NCBI GenBank assembly: GCA_963755075.1
Contig: CAVWKL010000004.1
Span: 1 to 7,538, forward strand
Direction: 5' to 3'
DNA length: 7,538 bases
From: Roseiarcus sp963755075
Lineage (GTDB): Bacteria > Pseudomonadota > Alphaproteobacteria > Rhizobiales > Beijerinckiaceae
Made by a program: the position numbers and the translations under genes. Shown in pieces: positions 1 to 5,306 of the stretch (position 1 is the first letter of the stretch; each line of letters begins with the position of its first letter). The notes under the pieces were generated by a model. It saw only the letters and a list, made by a program, of their open reading frames with translations, searched no databases and was not told the origin of the DNA.

Positions 1-667
1 GTCAAATCGATCAGATCGCCGGCGTCATCGAGCTGCTGCAGCAAAAGCCGACGTCACGCAGGGCGGTGATTCAGCTTTTCGATGCCCAGGACATCGCATC
101 GGCATACAAGGAGGTGCCGTGCACGACCGCCATCCAGTTCCTCTTGCGCGACAGACATCTTCACTTGTCTGTGACGCAGCGTTCCAACGATGCCTACAAG
201 GGGCTACCGCACGACGTCTTCTGTTTTACGATGATGCAGGAGATGATCGCGCGCCGAGTAGGCGTCGAGATTGGCGAGTACTACCAATATGTGGGCAGTG
301 AGCATGTCTACACGAAAAATCTCTCCGATCTGAGAATTTATGTTGGTGAGGGGTATCAGAAGCTCGCCGAAATGCCTCCGATGCCGCTTGGCGATCCTTT
401 CGAGCAGGTGCCGTCGTTGCTTGATTGTGAGCGTCGCATGCGCAATGGGATTACTTCGACGCATCCACCGTCTTCAAGGAGTCCTACTGGGCCGATCTGG
501 TCCGCCTATTACAAGCATTTTGGGCCACCGGAAACAGCGATGCGTTGGACAAATTGCTGAGCGAAATCGAGCACCCCGCGTACCGCGCATATGTGGAGAC
601 GCGCATGGCGATGCCGCGCCGACGCGATGACGAGCAAGCCGGAGAGGCCGCACCGAGGGACGAATAA
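1..667 (+). pseudogene. Thymidylate synthase-superfamily nucleotide C5-(hydroxy)methyltransferase, 5'-partial and frameshifted
   Basis: The gene enters the window already open (codons begin at base 3; no start is visible). The reading IDQI...SRRAVIQLFDA...EVPC...QRSNDAYKGLPHDVF...VGSEHVY is the C-terminal two thirds of the thymidylate synthase fold. The catalytic Cys is the PC codon at 120-122, and the phosphate-binding QRS follows at about 177-185. This superfamily transfers a one-carbon unit from methylene-tetrahydrofolate to C5 of dUMP, dCMP or CMP. The position equal to E. coli ThyA Asn177 is Asp here (codon 213-215), as in dCMP hydroxymethylases, so a cytosine nucleotide substrate is plausible (inference). 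The frame is lost near 444-450. The -1 frame resumes a coherent tail (WDYFDAS...YWADLVRLLQAFW...) and stops at TAA 665-667. One extra G in the GGG at 447-449 would restore it. It lies 3 nt upstream of the aGPT-Pplase3-like gene, apparently in the same operon. A sequencing error cannot be excluded; if so, the gene is intact. Confidence 0.85.
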
Positions 668-670
668 GAT

Positions 671-1588
671 ATGTGGCCACTGTGGGAACAAGAGAGACGC
701 AGGATCGCTGCAACTCTGCTGCGCCACTCTCGGTCGGTCCAGCCTTTACCGGGCATTTCACCACCGGGGGCGCTCGAGACACTAGCCCTGCAATTTGTCG
801 CGAGCCTCCGTCGGGAATCCTACTACGTCGGCGTGCAGCGGAAGACTATATCCGCCCGCAGGGCCAACCCGAACGACCCCAGTTTTGATGCTGAGCGGGC
901 TGTGGCGCACCATCTTCAGAAAGGCGACGTCGAAGAAGCGGCTTGGCTGTTGTTCCTGATGACTCATTTTGGGCGTGCGGAGAACAGCGGTTGGCGACGA
1001 TTGCAGGACGTGTACGGAAAGCTCGGAACTGGCGTATGGGATTGGAGAACGGTTAGCGCGAATCCCGCGTCGTTCACCTCCTGGCTCGCCGCGAACTGGC
1101 GAAACGTCCGTGGCAAATTCGGGAATCACCGCAAGTACGAGACCCTGCGCGCCGATAGTGCGCGGGGAACGGCGAGGGCAATCGAAAGCTATCTTGCTTG
1201 GGTTGGGCCAGACGGACACGTCAAGCGGTTCGCCGACACCGTCCGCCGGGCCGGAAACGACCCCCACGCGATTTTCGACGCACTCTACGGGGCCCTTTTA
1301 GTCACGAGCTTTGGTCGCCTTGCGAAATTCGACTATCTTTCCCTCATCGGGCGATACAATCTCGCTCCGATCGATGCAGGCTCGGCATACTTGAACGGCG
1401 CAACTGGGCCGGCGCGCGGCGCCCGTCTCCTCTTCGACGGAAGAGCTGACGGCCCGTCTTCTCTGTCTGCACTCCAGCGCATGCTCGACGTGCTCGACAC
1501 CGACCTCTACGTCACGATGAAAGTCATGGAGGACGCCTTGTGCAATTGGCAGAAGAGCCCCGTGCGTTTCGTCCATTTCAGAGGTTAG
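671..1588 (+). CDS. Alpha-glutamyl/putrescinyl thymine pyrophosphorylase clade 3-like protein (aGPT-Pplase3)
   Basis: This is a 305-aa protein recognised by its pattern rather than by a search. Conserved-looking blocks are HFGR...GWRRLQDVYGKLG (residues 99-119), GNHRKYETLR (151-160), SFGRLAKFDYL (213-223), YLNGATGPARGARLLF (240-255) and VMEDALCNWQKSP (285-297). The aGPT-Pplase families were predicted from comparative genomics, and phage members are tied to thymidine hypermodification. There an amine or amino acid replaces pyrophosphate on a 5-pyrophosphoryloxymethyl pyrimidine in DNA. The chemistry of clade 3 is not established as far as I know. The ATG at 671 lies 3 nt after the TAA of the thymidylate-synthase-like gene and 10 nt downstream of AGGGA (656-660), so the two are probably co-transcribed and translationally linked. 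The pairing with a pyrimidine C5-modifying enzyme supports a base-modification role. Its TAG stop overlaps the stop of the convergent metallopeptidase gene by 4 bp. No signal peptide or membrane segment is seen. Confidence 0.72.
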   Translation: MWPLWEQERRRIAATLLRHSRSVQPLPGISPPGALETLALQFVASLRRESYYVGVQRKTISARRANPNDPSFDAERAVAHHLQKGDVEEAAWLLFLMTHFGRAENSGWRRLQDVYGKLGTGVWDWRTVSANPASFTSWLAANWRNVRGKFGNHRKYETLRADSARGTARAIESYLAWVGPDGHVKRFADTVRRAGNDPHAIFDALYGALLVTSFGRLAKFDYLSLIGRYNLAPIDAGSAYLNGATGPARGARLLFDGRADGPSSLSALQRMLDVLDTDLYVTMKVMEDALCNWQKSPVRFVHFRG

Positions 1589-2688
1589 GCCAACGCGGCA
1601 TCAATGTCCGTCCAAGTCCAGCGACGTTTCAGGTAGTTCAATCGGTCTCGGGGTATTGATCTCCGATACTGCAACTGCCCGACAATCAGGCCCGGTGCGA
1701 TACCTAGGGATACTCCTAGCCGCATCACAGACTCTTTGTCGAAACCCAGGTTGGCGAACTCCTCCCACCGGGGTGGGGGAATGATGCAAGAACAAGCGAA
1801 CTCGTTCGCCTCCCGTTCGCGGTCATCCTGATACGTATCGTCGGCATCCACGAACGGGTTGGCGCCATGAAGCAGCAAGTGGCCCAACTCGTGCAGCAGG
1901 GTGAACCAGAAGTGGTCGTCGGAGAGGTGTCGGAAGCTAAGCAGCACCATTGCCTTGTCAGGAGCGACAAGCCTGCTGGCCCCACTCGCCTTGCAACCCT
2001 CTGGCGCCCTCACGACTACGATCGCAACTCCAGCCACCGCTCCGATCGCCTTTAGCTTCGGTAGGAACCTTTCGGGCTTGCGAACTTTGGATAGCTTCAG
2101 GATGTCGTCCAGCTGCATCCGCAGTTTGGAGGGATCCCACCGGGCGGTCGTCATCAAGGCGGCTTCGAGTTCGCCCGTCCGTAGCCACAGCGAGACGGCT
2201 CCGTCTTTTGAGGAGAATGTTTGCGAAGTGCGGAACTGCGTCCCGCTACGAACGTGGCCGTAGCGGGCATCCCAGGCGCGCAAGCTGCTCACGCCGTAGA
2301 ATGCTAAGCGTTCGCGAAGCTCGACGACTTTTTGCGACTCGGACTTCCGCCCACGCGACTTGCCGCCGGGCACAGGGACGCGCTCTAACCACTCTTCACG
2401 CTCACCAACGGCTCTCTGCAAGGCCAGCTCGAGCGCGCGCGCATAGCTTGCTTGGCGCTTCAACCAGAATGTCGGCGAGCCTCCTACTGCCGTCGAGAGG
2501 GATTGCGCCAAGTCATCGTCGATGACCAGCGTTCCCTTGATCAACCCGCGCAACGTTTCCATCCCACCGTCGACTGCATCCGCCACCGCGGCAACCGGAA
2601 CTTCGCGGCGATTCATAAGGCCCAGGAGTGTGTCGGCGGGCTTCGAGAACCAATCCGGAGTGAACTCGTCCTGCTCGGGTTCTAGCAT
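1585..2688 (-). CDS. HigA-like HTH / ImmA-IrrE family zinc metallopeptidase fusion
   Basis: This 367-aa protein has two parts. Residues about 10-90 (TPDWF...VGGSPTFWLKRQASYARAL) follow the HigA/XRE antitoxin pattern, with a helix-turn-helix followed by the typical GGSP-FWL-Q segment. Residues about 205-367 form an ImmA/IrrE peptidase: HELGH at 266-270 gives the HExxH zinc site, and the downstream EREANEFACSCIIP (291-304) holds the probable third zinc ligand (E291 or E293). Family members cleave repressors or antitoxins, as in ICEBs1 ImmA cutting ImmR or IrrE cutting DdrO. The ATG at 2688 is chosen because it overlaps the upstream toxin stop (ATGCTAG), a standard sign of translational coupling. 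A start at 2730 would add 14 unconvincing residues inside the toxin gene. It is the last gene of a minus-strand operon (MazG-like, toxin-like, this gene). Its TAA overlaps the convergent gene by 4 bp, leaving no space for a terminator. The substrate is unknown; the neighbouring HigB-like protein suggests an antitoxin role. Confidence 0.88.
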   Translation of the reverse strand: MLEPEQDEFTPDWFSKPADTLLGLMNRREVPVAAVADAVDGGMETLRGLIKGTLVIDDDLAQSLSTAVGGSPTFWLKRQASYARALELALQRAVGEREEWLERVPVPGGKSRGRKSESQKVVELRERLAFYGVSSLRAWDARYGHVRSGTQFRTSQTFSSKDGAVSLWLRTGELEAALMTTARWDPSKLRMQLDDILKLSKVRKPERFLPKLKAIGAVAGVAIVVVRAPEGCKASGASRLVAPDKAMVLLSFRHLSDDHFWFTLLHELGHLLLHGANPFVDADDTYQDDREREANEFACSCIIPPPRWEEFANLGFDKESVMRLGVSLGIAPGLIVGQLQYRRSIPRDRLNYLKRRWTWTDIDAALA

Positions 2689-3002
2689 AGGGTCAGATCC
2701 ATCATCTTCAGTCTGCGAACGGTGCCCCAATTAGGAGCGGTCTCGCGATTGCGAGTGAACGCAGCGCCGATCGCCACAAAGGTTGAAGAGTAGCGCGTGC
2801 CGATCGACACCGAGATCGAGTTGCCATCGATCACGGCATTCGGCGCGTAAAGTTCCAGGAACTCTCCAGCGGTCTCCGCCGCCTCAGCGTCGGAGAGCAC
2901 CGTTATCAAGTATTGGGCGTGCGTCGAGCCAATCGCTGCCTCGGCTCGCTCCAGGCTTGCGCAGCAGTCCCTCAAATCCTGCGTCTTGAAGGATATGATC
3001 AA
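2682..3002 (-). CDS. HigB/RelE-like toxin-type small protein
   Basis: This 106-aa protein resembles the RelE/HigB mRNA-interferase fold. The N-terminus IISFKTQDLRD matches the usual first strand and helix. It is followed by a helix (residues about 28-50), a strand pair (NSISVSIG, STFVAIGAAF) and a C-terminal W-x-x-V-x-RLKMMDL strand. The basic residues expected for RNA cleavage are not obvious, so catalytic activity is uncertain. I choose the TTG at 3002-3000, giving MIISFKTQ..., because GGAAG lies 5 nt upstream and the protein then begins as HigB proteins do. An in-frame TTG at 3014 would add four residues. The stop overlaps the ATG of the HigA-like/ImmA gene, the common toxin-before-antitoxin order of higBA. 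The gene is 51 nt downstream of the MazG-like gene on the same strand. Alternatively it is a non-toxic partner protein of the peptidase. Confidence 0.7.
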   Translation of the reverse strand: MIISFKTQDLRDCCASLERAEAAIGSTHAQYLITVLSDAEAAETAGEFLELYAPNAVIDGNSISVSIGTRYSSTFVAIGAAFTRNRETAPNWGTVRRLKMMDLTLC

Positions 3003-3053
3003 AACGACTTCCAACGCATTTGCCGATTCGCATCGAGGCCAACCCGAGTTCCG

Positions 3054-3419
3054 TCACTGCGGGAGCGGCGATCCGGCAGGCTTTCCCGCCTGCTTCTGGC
3101 GGATAACGTCGATTCGCGACCAATTTCGATCTAGTTCGCGGTCCGCCGCCTCACTGATGTCGATCCCGGACGCGGAACAGAGAGCCGCCAACGTGACCAT
3201 CACGCCGCCGACCTCCAGTTCGGGCTCGCCAACGTCCCTCGAAAACACATAGTCGACGAGCTGGTGGGCGTCCTCGCGTGAGCAACCAGTCGCCTGAGCC
3301 AGCTCCAACGCCTCCTCAAGGAAGCGGTGCGTTCGCTCGAACCGATCCGCGCATACCCAGGTCGGGAAACACGCGGCCAGCCACTCAGCGACGCGCCGCT
3401 GAAAAGGATTGCCGGCCAT
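3054..3419 (-). CDS. MazG-like nucleoside triphosphate pyrophosphohydrolase (phage-type)
   Basis: This all-alpha 121-aa protein has the all-alpha NTP pyrophosphohydrolase pattern. A first helix carries FLEEALELAQA (residues 33-43, metal-binding E36-x-x-E39). After a loop, a second helix with GEPELEVGGVMVTLAAL (64-80, E65/E69) is followed by SASGIDI. Such enzymes cut dNTPs or NTPs to NMP plus pyrophosphate using Mg2+. Small versions of this type are common in phages and accessory islands, and several support altered nucleotide pools. The ATG at 3419 follows GGAGG (+ strand 3431-3435) by about 11 nt. It is the first clear gene of the minus-strand operon with the HigB-like and ImmA-like genes, and a stub ORF ends 3 nt upstream. 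Proximity to the pyrimidine-modification pair suggests a role in controlling a competing dNTP (inference). The family is fairly sure; the substrate is unknown. Confidence 0.72.
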   Translation of the reverse strand: MAGNPFQRRVAEWLAACFPTWVCADRFERTHRFLEEALELAQATGCSREDAHQLVDYVFSRDVGEPELEVGGVMVTLAALCSASGIDISEAADRELDRNWSRIDVIRQKQAGKPAGSPLPQ

Positions 3420-3422
3420 CCG

Positions 3423-3620
3423 TCAGCCCCCCTCCGGTAAAGTCCCAAATTGGGCTGCATTCACGAATCGCTTGTACCAGGCAACCATTGGCTTGTCGTG
3501 GAGGCAACACACTTCCCTTGATCGGGGGACAATCTCCACATTCTTTCCGATCCGTCCACGTCGCCGACCGAACCTCGGATCAGCTATTCCCGGCACACCT
3601 GATCGCAAGGCCGCGCTCAA
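3423..3620 (-). CDS. Stub ORF upstream of the MazG-like gene, possible C-terminal gene remnant
   Basis: This is an open frame of 65 residues from TTG 3620 (eight more open codons precede it back to TGA at 3647-3645). The second half, KNVEIVPRSREVCC...KPMVAWYKRFVNAAQFG, reads like real protein, while the first part is Arg-rich and unconvincing. It ends in TGA (3425-3423) 3 nt before the MazG-like ATG, and its last codons contain that gene's ribosome binding site. This is how operon neighbours usually sit. No start codon with a ribosome binding site is seen, and I do not recognise a family. It may be the 3' end of a decayed gene, or chance. Confidence 0.25.
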   Translation of the reverse strand: MSAALRSGVPGIADPRFGRRRGRIGKNVEIVPRSREVCCLHDKPMVAWYKRFVNAAQFGTLPEGG

Positions 3621-4124
3621 TCGGTTATTCGAGTCAGCGGGACTTCAGCCAGGTTTCGACCGTCGCGCTCAAAATCGCACGTGCTCCGCTTCTTGCGCAG
3701 ACCTCGCACTCACGCGGGGCATTTGTCCCCGCTGAAATGATCGGCGAGCGGATAGTTGCTCGCGGCTACCAACGCCGGCCATGAACGACCTCGGCCTCTT
3801 TGATCGTCGCTAGACGGATCGTCATCGGTCGCTCTACATCCCGCGCCATTATCAAGACGCGTGAGGTAGTCGGCTAGCCGCGCCCGACAGCCAGATCGGC
3901 CCTCCGGTGGGAGGCCTCGCGAAGCCACCCGGCGGTTCAGAATCGGATTGATTCGGCGGGGACAAGTGGCGGACCGTTGAGTTTGCCGCACTTGGTGCGT
4001 TGATGCCAGGCGCACCGAGCGTCGTGCCGGCCCCTGCCGCGGCGAACGCTTTTGGTAATGAGCCGCGGACGTCTTCAAAGCGACGGCCGACGTCAAGATT
4101 TGAAGGTGAGCCCCTCGGGTAAGC
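3426..4124. other. About 700 bases without a convincing gene
   Basis: Apart from the doubtful stub ORF, no frame here reads like a protein. A long open minus frame (3710-4264) is Arg/Ser/Ala-rich, lacks recognisable motifs and runs into the better-supported gene at 4125-4640. Short protein-like pieces occur in different minus frames (for example MTIRLATIKEAEVVHGRRW near 3770-3830, and a CEVCARSGA piece near 3670-3720). This would fit a decayed gene, but I cannot join them into one product. A stem-loop lies at 4073-4105. No tRNA, insertion sequence ends or array of repeats was seen. Confidence 0.5.
4073..4105 (-). repeat. Stem-loop just downstream of the 171-aa gene
   Basis: A 7-bp inverted repeat (CTTCAAA 4073-4079 with TTTGAAG 4099-4105) encloses a second 4-bp pairing (GACG 4082-4085 with CGTC 4091-4094). 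It begins about 20 nt past the minus-strand stop at 4125, where a terminator would be expected. There is no T-tract after it on the minus strand, so it is not a clear intrinsic terminator. It could be an RNA 3'-end structure, or chance. Confidence 0.3.
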
Positions 4125-4640
4125 TCAGCGGCCATCCCCATAAAGGTTGCGGCACGCCTCGTCTTCGACCTCCTGCAACCGCCGAACATGGGCGACGAGG
4201 CGCTCGCCGGCGTCGAGCGGATAGAATCTCGAGGGTCTAGGTCCGACCGTCGTGCCCCGCACAATCGGCTGCGCTTTCGTATCTACGAGGAACAGAATGT
4301 CACCGCCTGGTGATATCGGCCGGTGTTTCTGGTCATCATGCAGTGGGGTTACGTCGACCAACTGGCCCGCCGGCGCGTGCCAGACCGCATGGTGCACAGC
4401 GATGAGGTAGCCAGGCCCGGGAATGTCTTCCACCACGCGGTAATGGAACATCCAGCCGAACAATGCGCGCCCGCCCATCTGTTCCGCTTGACGGATGGCG
4501 TTCTCAAAACATCGGGTCGGTCTCGCCCAGGTTTCCGGTCGATGGAAGGCAAGACCAAGTGGTTCGCGGCTGATGCTGCGAGCGAAAACTTCCAGGCGCG
4601 GTCGAACGTCAAAGCCCTTTGGGGTAGTGGAATCAAACAT
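4125..4640 (-). CDS. Hypothetical protein, 171 aa, with transglutaminase-like Cys-His-Asp pattern
   Basis: I recognise no named family. The protein is soluble, without signal peptide or membrane segments. Its order of motifs, TRCFENAI (Cys44), HHAVWHAPAGQLVDVTP (His83/84, Asp96) and a later ILFLVD (115-120), recalls the transglutaminase/papain-like arrangement. In that arrangement a Cys starts a helix, a His precedes Val/Trp on a strand, and an Asp lies about 12 residues later. This resemblance is inference; the protein could equally be a non-enzymatic domain. The ATG at 4640 has AGGA 6 nt upstream. It is divergent from the SOS-type gene at 4827, with 186 nt between the starts. A TTGACC lies upstream, but no good -10 is seen with it, so its promoter is unresolved. 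Codon pattern and GC match the surroundings, unlike the frames of the region downstream of it. Confidence 0.72.
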   Translation of the reverse strand: MFDSTTPKGFDVRPRLEVFARSISREPLGLAFHRPETWARPTRCFENAIRQAEQMGGRALFGWMFHYRVVEDIPGPGYLIAVHHAVWHAPAGQLVDVTPLHDDQKHRPISPGGDILFLVDTKAQPIVRGTTVGPRPSRFYPLDAGERLVAHVRRLQEVEDEACRNLYGDGR

Positions 4641-4787
4641 GAGAAGTCCTACGCAACTGGAAGGTCAAGGGCAGGGCAGGGCCGCCTCTTCTAGAGATAG
4701 GAGATGCGTCGATCGAGAACGCCGGTCGAGTCCTTCGCTCTTGAGCGTGCGGCTGTGGCGCGCTGCGCGATCCTAAGACGCGAGTGC

Positions 4788-4802
4788 GTTCTTGTTTTGT
4801 TC
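4788..4802 (+). promoter_or_regulatory. LexA (SOS) box, GTTC-N7-GTTC
   Basis: GTTC at 4788-4791 and GTTC at 4799-4802 are separated by exactly seven bases (TTGTTTT). This is the direct-repeat LexA operator known from alphaproteobacteria. The seven-base spacer contains the -35 hexamer of the downstream promoter, so bound LexA would block RNA polymerase. The exact match and its placement over a promoter make chance unlikely. Confidence 0.8.
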
Positions 4803-4820
4803 GAAAATTGGCGCTATCAT
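4792..4820 (+). promoter_or_regulatory. Sigma-70 type promoter of the 76-aa gene, predicted leaderless transcript
   Basis: The -35 element is TTGTTT (4792-4797) and the -10 element TATCAT (4815-4820), with an optimal 17-nt spacer. The -10 ends 6 nt before the ATG at 4827, so transcription should start at or next to the A of the start codon, giving a leaderless mRNA. No Shine-Dalgarno sequence precedes the ATG, which agrees. The LexA box overlaps the -35. Confidence 0.7.
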
Positions 4821-4826
4821 CGCTCG

Positions 4827-5057
4827 ATGACCGAAGCGGAACCGCTCACGCCCGCCAGCAGCGATGACCTTGAGCAGGCCATCGCATTCGCGTTGCAGTT
4901 CCGGGGGCGCAAACGAATCCGGACCGCCAGCGACATCATGGCGACGCTGACAGCGGAGCGGATTGTCGAACACCTCAAGGACTCCGGCTTTGTCGTCATG
5001 CGTAAGCCGCCGGGCGTCGGCGCCGCAGCGCTGGGGCGAGGCGCGGAAAAACGATAG
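4827..5057 (+). CDS. Conserved small hypothetical protein, predicted SOS-regulated
   Basis: This 76-aa soluble protein begins MTEAEPLTPASSDDLEQAIAF and continues through an acidic helix, a basic GRKR (residues 27-30), a second helix (DIMATLTAERIVEHLKDSGF, 36-55) and a flexible Gly/Ala-rich tail after VVMRKPP. Similar small proteins are, from memory, common in alphaproteobacteria and have no known function. The start is fixed by the promoter: the -10 hexamer lies 6 nt upstream, so the message begins at this ATG. A longer frame open from 4704 is excluded because it would span the promoter. The LexA box over the -35 implies repression until DNA damage. A terminator follows about 40 nt past the stop, so it is a single-gene transcript. 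A DNA-damage or replication role is suggested only by the regulation. Confidence 0.78.
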   Translation: MTEAEPLTPASSDDLEQAIAFALQFRGRKRIRTASDIMATLTAERIVEHLKDSGFVVMRKPPGVGAAALGRGAEKR

Positions 5058-5069
5058 ACGCACTGGAAG

Positions 5070-5306
5070 TCAGTCTTTTGGCGTCGCCGTTGTGCGCCCC
5101 GCGACCGTCTTCTTGGCGCGGGGCGTTTTTTGTCCACGTTCGTGCCGCCGCCTTCCGGGACGTTGGACTTCCCGTTGCAGAACGCCGGCAAGCTTCAGCC
5201 CAGCCGCTTTCGCGCATGCTACGACTGCCACCAGCAGCGTATCGGCGGCAATCGGATCCGTCCGCCAAACGGCGCAGAACCGGGCAAATTGAGGAGCGTC
5301 CGACAT
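5070..5306 (-). CDS. Small ORF resembling the start of a DUF2478-type protein, probably truncated or decayed
   Basis: This is a 78-aa frame. Residues 1-47 read like protein: ADTLLVAVVACAKAAGLKLAGVLQRE resembles the N-terminal P-loop-like strand-helix-strand (LL...A..G..LAGVLQR) that I associate with DUF2478. Full-length members are about twice as long. From residue about 48 the sequence turns into a basic, low-complexity tail (RRRHERGQKTPRAKKT...). A neighbouring frame reads NVPEGGGTNVD at the same place, as if a frameshift had occurred. The ATG at 5306 has a weak GGAA upstream. Its 3' end overlaps the terminator of the opposite gene. It may be a genuine small gene, a remnant or chance; the DUF2478 link is tentative. 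Confidence 0.35.
   Translation of the reverse strand: MSDAPQFARFCAVWRTDPIAADTLLVAVVACAKAAGLKLAGVLQREVQRPGRRRHERGQKTPRAKKTVAGRTTATPKD
5095..5131 (+). terminator. Rho-independent terminator of the 76-aa gene
   Basis: A perfect 9-bp GC-rich stem (CGCCCCGCG 5095-5103 with CGCGGGGCG 5117-5125) with a 13-nt loop is followed directly by six T (5126-5131). It sits about 40 nt after the stop of the SOS-type gene and points the same way. It also lies inside the 3' end of the minus-strand ORF at 5070-5306. Confidence 0.88.

Noticed and set aside
431..460. Programmed -1 frameshift in the thymidylate-synthase-like gene
   Set aside because: No X-XXY-YYZ slippery heptamer, upstream Shine-Dalgarno stimulator or obvious downstream pseudoknot was seen at the shift; a missing base in a G run explains it more simply.
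2689..2730. Upstream start for the HTH-ImmA gene
   Set aside because: It adds 14 residues that only mirror the end of the toxin-like gene; the start at 2688 gives the usual coupled overlap.
3409..3735. Plus-strand open frame over the MazG-like start region
   Set aside because: It is antisense to the operon junction, with no ribosome binding site and no motifs.
3710..4264. Long minus-strand open frame of 184 codons
   Set aside because: It is Arg/Ser/Ala-rich, without motifs, and overlaps the better-supported 171-aa gene by 140 bases in another frame.
4704..4826. N-terminal extension of the SOS-type gene by 41 codons
   Set aside because: It would place the LexA box and the consensus promoter inside the coding sequence; the ATG at 4827 matches the predicted transcript start.
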